Shown here: piece after piece, positions 39,197 through 49,531 of the stretch
How positions within the stretch are numbered: the stretch's first letter is position 1
How the letters are laid out: each line of letters opens with the position of its first letter
Origin: Mesorhizobium onobrychidis
Lineage (GTDB): Bacteria > Pseudomonadota > Alphaproteobacteria > Rhizobiales > Rhizobiaceae
Direction of reading: 5' to 3'
Length of the DNA stretch: 64,000 nt
Assembly (NCBI RefSeq): GCF_024707545.1
Contig: NZ_CP062229.1
Coordinates: 6,677,501 to 6,741,500, forward strand
Made by a program: the position numbers and the translations under genes
The notes under the pieces: model-generated
The model's input: only the letters and a program-made list of their open reading frames with translations
Databases searched by the model: none
Told to the model about the DNA's origin: nothing

Positions 39197-39459
39197 GGAA
39201 GAACCCGTTTAACTGCCAAGCGACATCTGGAAGCGGCGCTCTTGGCCGAGGTCCAGTCCGACTTCAACCGATGATTGCCGGGCCCTTCTAGTAGCCGCTA
39301 AAAGTTGCCGTGTCGGGAGGGGCAGGACCACCTTTTCAGCCATGAGGCCCCCGTTATCACACCTCCTCAATGCGCCGCCAGCGGCGGCTTCGTTCAATCC
39401 TCTCGCAAGACCCGGGTTTCGGCAACCTCGAAGTGTCAGAGGCCTTTCTAGAAACCAAG

Positions 39460-42400
39460 TCAGCGCCCGCTCAGCCGGTCTTGCAGCGCCTGCCGATCGG
39501 CGACGAGGTTGTCGAGGGGCAGCGGCTCGCGGCCTGGCCGCTGCCCTTCCACCAATCGTCCAACCAGCGCCCACGTGCCGTCCAGCACAAAGACGCCGCA
39601 ATCATAATCGTTCGGCTGTCGGGCCATGGGGGCTGGCGCCAAGGTGGCGTTCAGCAGTCCTGCGAGCTGTGTTGCAGGCCCGTCGTTGTATCCCTCTCGC
39701 TGGCGGGAGTCGTAGTGATAGGCGACCGGTATTTCCGGCTCGCGGCGATCAACGAGCAGCAGCGACCAATGGGTGCCGGGGTTAGTCGGAGTGCCATTGT
39801 TCACGGGCAGGAACAGGAAGTCGGCCGGGGCGGTGCTTTGATTATAGATGGACTGCAATGTGTGTTGCGCGGTGTTCGACCACGTGACGCAGGAGATGGG
39901 ATACCGACGGATCCACCAGCCGTGTCCGGGCGGCGAGCTCCGGATTGATCCCCTGCAGTTGCCCCTCCAGCAAATGGTAATCCCTCTGAATATGGGCGTC
40001 GCTCAGCCACTCGGTGGCGCCGAGCACCGATCCGTTGGCGACCTTGGACGAGGCTGTCGGACCGAACGCCCCGATCTGAGCATCGGAGGAACTGGTCGTC
40101 AGCGTCGTCACATCAACCACTGGAAGACCGCGGTAGGTGCCTGGCAGCCTGGCGGTTGCTGGCGAGGCGGGTTGGGGAGCTCTTGCCGGTGCCGCTGGCG
40201 CAGCTTCACCCATGGGCCGAGGTCGAGGGTGATGGATGAGCTGAACCTCATTGGGTTCTCCCGCCCCCGGAACGGCGGCGGACCCTGTCCCTTGCATCAT
40301 GGACTGCCACTCCGCATCGCGGAGCATCTGCCGCTGCGGACGCACCGGTCCAGAATGAGCATCGTCGCGCAAGTCGGACGGCGTGGGCGCATTCAGATCA
40401 ACAAAAGACTGAAGACCGCCGTAGGTATCTGAGCGAGCACTGACGGACGGCGCTGGCGCAAAGTGAGCATCGTCGCGTAAGTCGGACGGTGTGGGCGCAT
40501 TCAGATCAACAAAGGAATCAAGGCCGCCGAAAGTGTCTGAGCGCGCCCTGACGGACGGCGCTGGCGCAAAGTGAGTATCGTCGCGTAAGTCGGACGGTGT
40601 GGGCGCATTCAGATCGACAAAAGACTGAAGACCGCCATAGGTGTCCGAGCGCGCCCTGACGGAGTGCTCTGGCGCAAAGTGAGCATCGTCGCGCAAGTCG
40701 GACGGTGTGGGGGCATTCAGATCAACAAAAGACTGAAGGCCGCCATAGGTGTCTGAGCGCGCCCTGACGGAGTGCTCTGGCGCAAAGTGAGCATCGTCGC
40801 GCAAGTCGGACGGTGTGGGGGCATTCAGATCAACAAAAGACTGAAGGCCGCCGTAGGTGTCTGAGCGAGCCCTGACGGAGTGCTCTGGCGCAAAGTGAGC
40901 ATCGTCGCGCACGTCGGATGGTGTGGGGGCATTCAGATCGACAAAAGACTGAAGACCGCCATAGGTGTCTGAGCGAGCCCTGACGGAGTGCTCTGGCGCA
41001 AAGTGAGCATCGTCGCGCAGGTCGGATGGTGTGGGGGCATTCAGATCAACAAGGGACTGAAGGCCGCCGAAAGTGTCTGAGCGAGCCCTGACGGCGTCAG
41101 CTGGCGCAAAGTGAGCGTCGCGCAAGTCGGATGGTGTGGGGGCATTCAGATCGACAAAAGACTGAAGACCGCCATAGGTGTCTGAGCGAGCCCTGACGGA
41201 GTGCTCTGGCGCAAAGTGAGCATCGTCGCGCAGGTCGGCAAGTCGTGCGGCTTCAGGGTGGACCCCAAAGGGTGCCTTCGCAGTTGATGGTGACGCGGAT
41301 TCGTGCATCGGGTCGCTCAAGAAAGGCCCGGTCCCCTCGCTCTGGGCGGCGGGCGCGGCGAGCGCCTGCGGCGGGCTGAGCCGCCCAGCATCCAGCAGCA
41401 AAGCCGGCTGCTCACGCGCTCGCAGCCCCAGCTCTCCGTTCGCCTCGACCAGTCTTAGGTAGTTCCGAAGATGCGCCACATCGGAAAAGACGACTTGCCT
41501 TCCAGTCCGTTGGAGCGCTACTACATCGTTCTCCAGCCTTAACTGCTCCTGATTCGAGCCGTTAACTCGGCTAGCTATGCTCCCCTTGCCCTGTTTTTGA
41601 AGCCAATCACTCACCCCACGAAGACGTGTAGCTCGCTGCTGGGCGAACTGCCTCTGCTTCGCAGTCGGGACTCCAAAATCCATCAACGCTTGGCCGAGCG
41701 CACCATCGATGAGGGGGGCGTCTTCGGGATGAGGAATCAGGCAACGGGGCCGCCCGATGCCACGGGGCTCGGGTCCTTCGGCTTCTTCAGCCCCAGGCAA
41801 AAACCGCCGGAGATCAAGCAGAGCCGATTTAAGTCGGTTCTGAGGGTCGCCACCCAGGGCCCTATACTCCGAAATCGCCTTATCTAGTGAACCGCCTTGC
41901 AGCTGAGCAGCTAAAGGCTCTTTGTTGTTTTCTTGGAGCCACCGAGCAAACAGTCGAAATCCGGAAAGAGTGTTATTGATGGCCCCTTTGGTGGCGATGT
42001 CGCGCCGCCCGGCGTTTTCCCGGAACCTTGCCAAGAGACTCACGTCCTCGGCAGGGAGCTCCCCAGTTAGATGGCCTCGCGACGGGAGGCTACCGGGCGC
42101 AAGCTTGTTCAGCTGCCCAACGACAGCAATACGGCCACCATCCTTCAGATAGTCCTGCACATCGGCGACAAAAGAAGCATGGCTGGGCGATTCGGTGTTG
42201 AACCGGTCGGATATGGGCCTGCGATTTCCCTGGCGCAGCCACCGGCTGAGATGGTGTAGATCACCTACGAATCTCTTGACTGTCCTCTCGTGCGTGTTCG
42301 CTTGGACGGCTACTTTCTTGAAGGTGGAAACAAGCGCCTTGTCCTCGGGAAAGGGTTCGGAGCGGTCGCGCTTTTCGCCCACGCGGGCCTCTTTATTCAC

Positions 42401-42721
42401 CCCAAACTCAGGTCGTTGTCTCCCGCTGTTCGGTCCTGGGCGCGGTCCGTGCGTCGCCGCATCGGACGTGTGGCGCGCGCCAGCGGCAAAGTTGTCCCGC
42501 AGAGCGGTCGACGGCACCGGTTGCGGAGCGTGGAGGTCCGTGCGCCGGAGCCCTCCACCGCTTTCCCCGGACGAACTAGGCTGCAACTGGTTCAACTGCT
42601 GCTCAAAACTCGCTTGCAGACTGGCGGCCTCCTGTTGCCCTACCTGCATGCCGGTATTCTGCCGCGCCACGCCTGGCGCAAACGGGTTCAACTGCCGAGG
42701 ATTAAATTGAGAACCATCCAT
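39460..42721 (-). pseudogene. Type III effector with EAR-motif repeats and Ulp1/SUMO protease domain (XopD/NopD/Bel2-5-like), frameshifted
   Basis: Multidomain effector starting at 42721 (MDGSQFNPRQLNPFAPGVAR). Residues 1-125: Gln/Ser-rich secretion region with a basic stretch. About 125-430: three related helical modules (RFVGDLHHLSRWLRQGN, TLSGFRLFARWLQENN, RATRLRGVSDWLQKQG). About 495-785: eight 36-residue repeats, each with VDLNAPTP, the DLNxxP plant repression (EAR) motif. Then a linker and a C48 cysteine protease domain with HWSLLLVDRR (His), AYHYDS (Asp) and QPNDYDCGVFVLDG (Gln, Cys). A one-base change near 39870 separates the protease: unshifted reading ends at 39842 (959 residues), while SIYNQSTAPADFLFLPVNNG to QDRLSGR continues in another frame to 39460. 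Such effectors enter the plant nucleus, remove SUMO and repress transcription. A tts box lies 129 bases upstream. Confidence 0.9.
40370..41232 (-). repeat. Eight tandem 108-bp coding repeats (EAR-motif array)
   Basis: In-frame repeats of 36 codons (one has 35), consensus YGGLQSFVDLNAPTPSDLRD followed by DAHFAPEHSVRARSDT. The central copies are nearly identical in DNA, pointing to recent expansion. It is a coding array, not a CRISPR. Confidence 0.95.
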
Positions 42722-42849
42722 ATCATTTTCCGTTTGAAATAGAGGCTGCTACTCGCAAGTCTCCGCAGACAAGCTCAGATCTGGTGTAAACGGACAGAAG
42801 CCGGTAACGCCTTGGTGGCGAATGGGTTGCGAGCCTCGGACCCTCCCGG

Positions 42850-42882
42850 CAAGCTATCGCAACCAGCTTTCGAGAAGCTGAC
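42850..42882 (-). promoter_or_regulatory. tts box upstream of the EAR/SUMO-protease effector
   Basis: On the minus strand GTCAGCTTCTCGAAAGCT followed by GGTTGCGATAGCTTG, the best tts box in the window. It ends 129 bases before the effector start. It shares ATAGCTTG with the nopC box. Confidence 0.92.
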
Positions 42883-43071
42883 CAACCGGAAAAAACCACG
42901 TCCACAGGCCTGCATTTCCTCACACGCCCGCTCAGCCCCGATCGCCGGGTAGGATAAAGCGGCCTCTGAATCTGCGGACGCCAAGCATTTTCGCATTCCA
43001 GTGACCACGTGTTCCAGGCGATTGTGATGACGAATTCCAGTGATTGCGATCAGGTTCGGAGGCGAAACGCT

Positions 43072-43500
43072 ATGGCAAAGACGATGTCCACCGTGCCTGA
43101 GCGCATCAGTTCGAGGAACTCGTCGCGGTAGCGGTCGACACAGAAGGAATCCGACAGCGTCATCGAGACTTCACTCACCCTTCAGCGGCCTGATGTCGAA
43201 GGCGACGCCCTGCGCATGGATGTCGTGGCCATAGATTTCGCCGAGCGCATCGTTGGAGACCTTGCCGAAGAAAGCGGCGCCGCCGCCGAAGCTGGCGACG
43301 CCGGCCGCCGTGTTGTCGGCGCTGCCGCCGGAGGCCTCGATCGCCGGGCCCATGCGGCTGGAGAGCAGTTCGGCGCGATGCGTATCGATGAGGTTCATCG
43401 CGCCCTTGATGATACTGTTGGTTTCGAGGAATTCCTCGTCGCACTGGGCGATGATGTCGACAATGGCATTGCCGATGCAAAGCACGTCATATTCCGGCAT
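43072..43500 (-). pseudogene. Second adenosine kinase copy with internal deletion
   Basis: Starts at 43500 (MPEYDVLCIGNAIVDIIAQC) and closely follows the intact gene at 16630 for about 109 residues up to DIRPLKGE. After a stop it jumps to SMTLSDSFCVDRYRDEFLEL and ends at VDIVFA near 43072. About 75 codons in the middle and the entire C-terminal half, including the catalytic Asp, are missing. The upstream region is also related to that of the intact copy (CAGAAAGCCGGT, GCGGAGACA), so the segment was duplicated with its leader. It adjoins the 5'-truncated recombinase trio. Confidence 0.9.
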
Positions 43501-43578
43501 CAATTCCTGTCTCCGCCAAAGCCCGACCGGCTTTCTGCGAGACCTGGCGCGGATGGGTTTTTGGCGAGTATGGAATGA

Positions 43579-44723
43579 TGGCCCCTCGCCCGACAAGGCT
43601 ATACGCCGCTTTCCGCTCGCGAGCAGATGCGGCTGGTGGCGCGATTGAGCCGCTGGCTCGCATTGGAAGGCATGGATGTGGAGGGACTGGGTGCGAGCGA
43701 GGTCGATCGGTTCGTCCGTACCCGTCGTGCCGCTGGCCCGCAACTCCGCTCGATCAAAGCATTGCAGCCCCTGTTGGCCTATTTGCAGTCTCGCGGCGTG
43801 GTGCTGCCGTCGCCCCGTGCACCCGACGATCCGGCAGATCAGCTGCTGGAACGATACCAACGCTATCTGGCGATTGAGCGCGGTTTGGGGAAAGCGACCG
43901 CCGATGTCTATGCCCGGATGGTGCGCCCTTTCTGCGTCATCGATTGTCGTCCGACGGGCGTGCCCTGGACCTTGCGGGTTTGGCCGCGACCGACGTCGTT
44001 ACCTTTGTCGTGGCACGTTGCCCTCAGCTGAGCCGCGGCGCGGCAAGCCTGACTGTAACGGCGCTGCGGTCGCGGCTCACGTTCCTTCATGTCGAGGGTC
44101 TCATCGCTCTCTTGCCGCTTGCGTGCCCTCGGTCGCCGGTCGGCGATTGGCTGGGTTGCCAAAGGGACTGGATTGCGACCAGGTTCAGCGCCTGCTGACG
44201 TCCTGCGGCCGCGATACGTCGAACGGCTGCCGCGACTTCGCGGTCCTGACCATGTTGGTTCGTCTCGGCTTGCGGGCGGGGGAAGTCGCCAAGCTCAAGC
44301 TTGACAACCTGGATTGGCGGACCGGTGAGATTCTCGTACGGGGCAAAGGAAGCTGCATCGAACACCTTCCCTTGCCGGCCGATGTCGGCGACGCGGTGGC
44401 GGCCTATCTGCGCCACGGCCGTCCCCGGACCGCCCAGGGCCCGGACAGTATTTGTGCGAGTCAGGGCGCCCCACGATGCCCTCACAGGCGCTGGCGTGTC
44501 GCAAATCGTGGCCGCCGCCGGTTGCCGCACCGGGCTCGGCCGGATCCACGCCCACCGCCTGCGCCATACGGCGGCGTCGGCGATGTTGCGCGCCGGCGCG
44601 GCGCTACCGGAGGTCGGGCAGGTCCTGCGTCATCGCCGCGCCCTGACAACGGCGATCTATGCCAAGGTTGATCGCGAAGCCCTGCGAACGATCGCCCGCC
44701 CTTGGCCGGGAGAGGTGGCATGA
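43579..44723 (+). pseudogene. ritA: RIT tyrosine recombinase A
   Basis: First recombinase of the trio, about 380 codons. The SAM-like N-terminal domain (QGYTPLSAREQMRLVARLSR, WLALEGMDVEGLGASEVDRF) has no start codon: a stop at 43576 precedes it. Frameshifts occur near 43945 (to LDLAGLAATDVVTFVVARCP), near 44125 (to LDCDQVQRLLTSC and FAVLTMLVRLGLRAGEVAKL, with the first catalytic Arg) and near 44450 (to IHAHRLRHTAASAMLRAGAA, then GQVLRHRRALTTAIYAKVD with His-x-x-Arg and Tyr). It ends at 44723 overlapping ritB. Confidence 0.82.
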
Positions 44724-45651
44724 GCGCCCTTCGCCAGGCCCTGGCCGATTACCTGGCCATGCGTCGCGCCCTCGGCTACACGCTTGTTCGGTCCGAGACA
44801 GAGAAGCTTCTTGCCCAGTTCCTCACCTACCTCGAGGCGCAGGGCGAAGACCACCTGACCACCAAGACGGCCCTCACTTGGGCGATGCTGCCGGCAGGCG
44901 CCGATCGAAGCTGGATGTCGGCGCGACTTTCCGTCGTTCGCCGCTTTGCGACCCATCTGCGCGGGATCGAGCCGGCAACCGAGGTGCCGCCGTGTGATCT
45001 GCTGCCGGGGCGATCTTGCCGAGCGACGCCCTACCTCTATTCGCAGGAGGACGTCATCGCCTTGATGACGGCAACCGCGGCCTTGCGCACGCCGCATCGG
45101 GAAGCAACCTACCGGACCCTGATCGGCTTGCTGGCGTGACCGGAATGCGGGTTGGAGAAGCGATCGGCCTGGACCGCGACGACTTCGATGCGGTCGGCGG
45201 CGGCCTCACCATTCGGCGCGGAAAGTCCGGAAAATCCCGCGAGTTGGCGTTACATCCGAGCACTGTAGCGGCCCTCGGCAATTATCTGCGCCGGCGCGAT
45301 CGACCCCGCCGGCCGCCGAACACGCCCGCCCTGTTCGTCTCACCGGCCGGCACTAGGCTGCTCTATGTGAACGTTCAAAACACGTTCCAGAAGCTCGTCT
45401 GTCGCGTCGGCATCGCCCCGCGCTCGGCAGGTTGCCGACCACGGCTCCACGACCTGCGGCACGCGTTTGCCGTTCGCACGCTTCTTGATGCTTATCGCGA
45501 CGGCGGCGACCCGGGGCGCCGGCTTGGCCTGCTGTCGACCTATCTCGGTCACGTCGATCCGGGCAAGACGTACTGGTATCTCTCGGCGGCTCCGGAATTG
45601 CTGCAACTGGCCGGTGCTCGTCTGGAACGACGGATCGGAGGCGGCGCATGA
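44720..45651 (+). pseudogene. ritB: RIT tyrosine recombinase B
   Basis: Second recombinase, about 310 codons, starting MSALRQALADYLAMRRALGY. A one-base shift near 45135 (TTGCTGGCGTGACC) stops the first frame at 45139; coding continues as VTGMRVGEAIGLDRDDFDAV (catalytic Arg), then PRLHDLRHAFAVRTLLDAYR (HxxR) and LSTYLGHVDPGKTYWYLSAA (His and Tyr nucleophile). It ends at 45651 overlapping ritC. Confidence 0.85.
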
Positions 45652-46638
45652 CCGCCCTGAGCGCGACCTTGCAGGCGTTCTTCACCGACCGCCTGATCCG
45701 GCAGCGGCAAGCCAGCCCGCATACGCTCGCCGCCTATCGGGACACCCTGCGGCTGATGCTGGTCTTCGCCGCCGCGCGGCATGACACAGAGCCTTCCAGG
45801 CTGGAGTTCAACGACCTCGATGCCGCGTGTGTCGGCGACTTCCTCGATCACCTCGAGCGTCATCGAGGCAACAGCGCGCGGACCCGGAATGCGCGGCTTG
45901 CCGCAATCCGGTCGTTGTTCCGGTTCGCCGCCCTTCGTTACCCCGAGTACGCCGCGACAATCGAACGGGTGCTCGCGATTCCGCCTAAGGCGTTTTGAGC
46001 GACGGCTTGTCACGTTCCTGACGGAGGAGGAACTCGATGTATTGCTGTCCGCCCCCGCGCGGTCGACCTGGACCGGGCGGCGCGACCACGCCTTGCTTCG
46101 GCTCGCCGCCCAAACCGGCCTGCGGGCGTCCGAACTGATCGGCCTTCACTGCGCCGATATCCATCTCGGTTCCGGCGCTCATGTCAGCTGTATCGGAAAG
46201 GGGCGAAAGCAGCGGATCACACCCCTTACCTCCAACATGGCCGCCGTGCTGCGCGTCTGGCTGGCCGAACGTGCCGGGCAGCCGGCCGATCCCCTCTTCC
46301 CTACACAGACCGGCAGGATGATCAGCCGCGACGCTCTCGAGCACCGGCTCGCGAGGTATGTCGAAATCGCTGCCAGAAACTGTCCGTCGCTGCAGCGGAA
46401 AAGGGTCACACTGCACACCTTGCGTCATACCGCGGCAATGCGACTGCTGCGTGCCGGCGTCGACACCTCGGTGATCGCGCTGTGGCTTGGCCACGAACAG
46501 ATCGAGACCACCCACATCTACTTGCACGCCGATCTGGAGCTTAAAGAACGCACCCTGGCGAAAACCACGCCGGCCAACACGGCGCCAGGACGCTACAGAC
46601 CGCCCGACAAGCTTCTCGCTTTCCTCGAGGCGCTCTGA
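45648..46638 (+). pseudogene. ritC: RIT tyrosine recombinase C
   Basis: Third recombinase, about 330 codons, starting MTALSATLQAFFTDRLIRQR. An extra base near 45990 (CCTAAGGCGTTTTGA) ends the first frame at 45998; the catalytic domain follows in the next frame: LLRLAAQTGLRASELIGLHC (Arg), VTLHTLRHTAAMRLLRAGVD (HxxR), ALWLGHEQIETTHIYLHADL (His, Tyr), ending at 46638. All catalytic residues are present if the frame is corrected. Confidence 0.85.
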
Positions 46639-46759
46639 TTATGCCGACCCCATCGCAGCGATCACCGCCTCCGAAGCCGACATCCACCCCCAAGGTCGGC
46701 ATAATCCGGACATCGGCATAATGCACGTTGGACTAACCCGCTCCGCGAATGCGGAGCGG
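46638..46759. repeat. RIT right-end repeats and a hairpin
   Basis: GGTCGGCATAAT-type sequence occurs three times (46638-46649 inverted, 46694-46705, 46713-46722). Next comes a perfect nine-base hairpin CCGCTCCGC / GCGGAGCGG at 46738-46759. These mark the end of the RIT element and perhaps the beginning of the IS91-type unit. Confidence 0.65.
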
Positions 46760-46893
46760 CAAGGAGGGTGAGTGCCGACAGCGTGATCTGATCGCGTCGT
46801 CTGTCGCGCTGGTCATGTGTCCACAACAAGCTCCGACTGCGTCAGCATGGAGTGGCTGCTTGCAGCCTATTCCATCGGACAAAGGAGCTTGTC

Positions 46894-47725
46894 ATGACCC
46901 AACTTCGCCAGCGCATGAGCGAGGACATGCAGGTGCGCAACCTCGCGCTCAACACCCAACTCTCCTATCTTCAGCAGGTGTCGCTGTTTGCGCGTCACTT
47001 CGGCAAGTCGCCGGACTTGCTCGGGCGCGAGGATATTCGGACCTATCAGGTCTATCTGACCAACGAGAAGAAGCTGTCGCCTGGTTCGATCCACACAGCA
47101 ATTGCGGCGCTGCGCTTTCTCTACAGTGTGACGCTCGAGAGGGATTGGGCGCCTGAAGAGGTCCTGCCGCTTCCCAAGAAGCCGCAGAAGCTGCCGATCA
47201 TCCTCAGTGCCGAGGAAGTTCAGCGGTTCCTCGGCTGCGTCCTCGACGTCAAACACCACGCCATCCTGACCACTTGCTATGCCGCCGGCTTGCGCATCTC
47301 GGAAGCGGTTCAGCTAAAGCCCACGGGCATCGACAGCCAGAGAATGGTCATCCGCGTCGAGCAGGGCAAAGGCCAGAAGGACCGCTACGTGATGCTGTCG
47401 CCCAAGCTGCTGGAGATCCTGCGTGACTATTGGAAGCTGCGGCGGCCAAAGGGCGTGGCTCTTCCCCGGCGATCGTGCCGGCCAGCCGATCACCAGGGAT
47501 GCGGTGGGACAGGCCTGCGCGAAAGCGTGCGACCTCTCCGGCTTGTCCAAACCGGTCACGCCGCACAGTTTGCGGCACGCCTTCGCCGTCCATCTGTTGG
47601 AGGCCGGCGCCGACGTGCGCACCATTCAACTGCTGCTCGGTCACCGCAGCCTCGCGACCACCGCCCATTACCTGCGGATCGCCACCAACAAGGTCTGCGC
47701 CACATCGAGCCCCTTCGAGCTCTTA
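46894..47725 (+). pseudogene. IS91-associated tyrosine recombinase, frameshifted
   Basis: Single recombinase of the kind found upstream of IS91-type transposases. ATG 46894 follows AAAGGAGCTTGTC. The first part (MTQLRQRMSEDMQVRNLALN to ILTTCYAAGLRISEAVQLKP and [20 protein letters not shown]) is intact. An extra base near 47455 shifts the rest, which continues as [40 protein letters not shown] and [20 protein letters not shown]. Catalytic Arg, HxxR, His and Tyr are all present across the two frames. Confidence 0.85.
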
Positions 47726-47820
47726 CCAAGCACCTGGGCGCCGAGATCGGCTTCTTCGCCGTGCTGCACAGCTGGGGCCAGAACCTGCTTCATCATCCGC
47801 ATCTGCGGAGCGGATCGACA
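47726..47820 (+). pseudogene. IS91-family transposase internal fragment
   Basis: The plus-strand frame reads [20 protein letters not shown] followed by HPHL, a conserved block of IS91-family (Y2) transposases, then breaks off at about 47815 where SIR2-operon sequence begins. Only about 30 codons remain. Confidence 0.75.
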
Positions 47821-47833
47821 AGACTTTGCACTG

Positions 47834-49052
47834 TCATGCTCCTGCACCGGTGGGCGGTTCGTGCAAGACCTTGATACGCTCGGCGTGACGTTCGCGCTCG
47901 GTTTGAGCAACCAAATCCGGTATCGCTTGCGCCAAGTCCTGGAAACGTCCGTTTAAGAGCGAGATGCGCTGATCTCCAATGTCTGCGAGCCTCTTAAGTT
48001 TGGCAAAAAACGGACTCGCGTTCTCTTGTGCAGGGCTTCCGGCAGAAAGGATGTGGTCGGCTTTTTCCCAGTTCAGTACTGGCGAGGAACGCCATATCGC
48101 ATACGACAATTCGAAGGGTCATATTGGCTTCGACAGCCGCCATGATCGGCTTGCTGATATGGTCGTCATTGAAGCCGAAGCCGGACACTATCAGGGCCGT
48201 ATCCGGTTCCCGAATTGCCGTTTGAAATGCGGACATCATGTCGAGGTACGGGGATTCAAAAGCCTCTTGATACTTGCTGTCACGCGGATAGATCAAAGCC
48301 GGCGTGCCATCGCGATCATCCCGTGACCGGAGCAGCTCTGACTCCTTGCGCCGCCAATCGATGGAACCGTGTAGCTTATGGAGATGAAAGACGTTCTCGA
48401 TGTAGTCCGGACTATCTTTTCCTCCATCCCGCCGAACGATGTCATGAACGAAATGGCTTCGATCATAAACCTGCGGAATCGAATGTGAGAAGCCATCGAT
48501 GACCGTGAAACGCAGGCCCTGTGCAGCATATTCGAAGCAAAGGTTGTAGTTGGTCGTAAATATACGTACGCGGGGTTTGCGGATTCCCCGCCTTGCAATT
48601 TTGCGAATAATCGCTTGATGCGCCGCAAGATCGGTGACCTCGCTTACAAAATCCACCCGTGCCGCGATCGTCTTCTCGGCGAGAGTGATAAAATCGGAGA
48701 CCTCATTTGCCTTGTCCGCGCCGAACAATTCCAAGTACATTTTGCAGTGTGTGAGGAATTTCTCTATGTTCTTGGCTTCGGCAATCGCTTTTGTGTTCGG
48801 AACTTTTGCGGCAATTGCATCAATGGGTGCCTGGGTGGCTGCGACGACGACCGCGTCCCAAAGGTCACGCATTCCAGGGGCCTGTTTCGCGTCGTCCTTT
48901 GGATTTCTCGCACAAAAGGATGAGCCCGCTCCTGTAAGCAGAACTAGGTTTGAGGCGTTCAGCGCCAGCGTCAATGTCTCTTCGACGGACCGCGCGCTTC
49001 CGCGCTCAACGACTTGCCCTTGTCGTTTTTCTTGTCTTCGCTGGCGCGCCAT
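47834..49052 (-). pseudogene. SIR2-like defence protein, frameshifted
   Basis: SIR2-domain protein of the antiphage type, which usually consumes NAD+. Starts at 49052 (MARQRRQEKRQGQVVERGSA). Motifs: NLVLLTGAGSSFCA (NAD-binding loop), VRIFTTNYNLCFEYAA, FHLHKLHGSIDWRRKE and ALIVSGFGFNDDHI. Near 48085 a one-base change shifts the frame: unshifted reading ends at 47994, while the natural C-terminus ([40 protein letters not shown]) continues to 47834. Its stop overlaps ATGACAGTGCAAAGT, the apparent start of a second gene that is cut after about a dozen codons by IS91 debris. In SIR2-HerA systems an ATPase occupies that place, so the partner was probably lost. Confidence 0.75.
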
Positions 49053-49415
49053 CCCTCACAGCGCGAGTAGTGCCGGATATTGTCTAACGCCGCCGATTTA
49101 CCATCCCAATAGCCCATCATCTCTCCTCACATCGCGAAGAACTATACAAATCTTGCATGCCTTCGCGAAGTGTTTTCACGAACGCTAGCGATTATAGGAA
49201 GTAAGCCAGCCCGATTGTTATTTCTCTAACAGAAACGCTTGTGAAATTGCGGGATAATCGTGAGTCAGCGCCTGCCCAGCTATGCCCGTAAATTCCCACT
49301 TTTCTTATTCTGTGGGGGGCGATCCAGCGAGTGTCCAAACGATCATCGGCTGGTTGCCGGGGGGCATACCGGGGCGTATAGGGAGGCCGGATAGCGCGGT
49401 TTAAATTTGTAAGAA
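49053..49415. other. Intergenic region between SIR2 and AbiE genes
   Basis: No gene seen. It holds the promoter of the SIR2 gene (minus) and, at its right, the first AbiE operator. Confidence 0.5.
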
Positions 49416-49437
49416 TTGCGGCGATGACCGCCGCATT
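49416..49437. promoter_or_regulatory. AbiEi operator, distal copy
   Basis: Inverted repeat ATTGCGGCGATG ACCGCCGCAT, related to the palindrome at 49491-49511. Two such repeats before an AbiE operon fit the known cooperative autoregulation by AbiEi. Confidence 0.65.
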
Positions 49438-49490
49438 TTTGAAAGATTGTAAATTCACTTTAAACGTGATAGTTTATAGGAGTCATGGGA

Positions 49491-49511
49491 ATGCGGCGAT
49501 CATCGCCGCAT
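49491..49511. promoter_or_regulatory. AbiEi operator, proximal copy
   Basis: Perfect palindrome ATGCGGCGAT-C-ATCGCCGCAT ending 20 bases before the abiEi start. A candidate -10 lies near AGTTTATAGG upstream, so binding would block transcription. Confidence 0.75.
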
Positions 49512-49531
49512 ATTAGCGCCTCTATAAACTT

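Larger units (their letters stand above)
43579..46638 (+). mobile_element. Recombinase-In-Trio (RIT) element, decayed
   Basis: Three consecutive tyrosine recombinase genes in one direction, each overlapping the next by four bases (ATGA at 44720-44723 and 45648-45651). This is the hallmark of RIT elements. All three carry frameshifts, and the first has lost its start at the junction with the adenosine kinase copy near 43570. At the right end, GGTCGGCATAAT occurs inverted at 46638-46649 and direct at 46694-46705, with a third, partial copy at 46713-46722. Confidence 0.85.

Noticed and set aside
40370..41232. Regular repeats resembling a CRISPR array
   Set aside because: The 108-bp units are in-frame coding repeats without unique spacers, inside the EAR/SUMO-protease gene.
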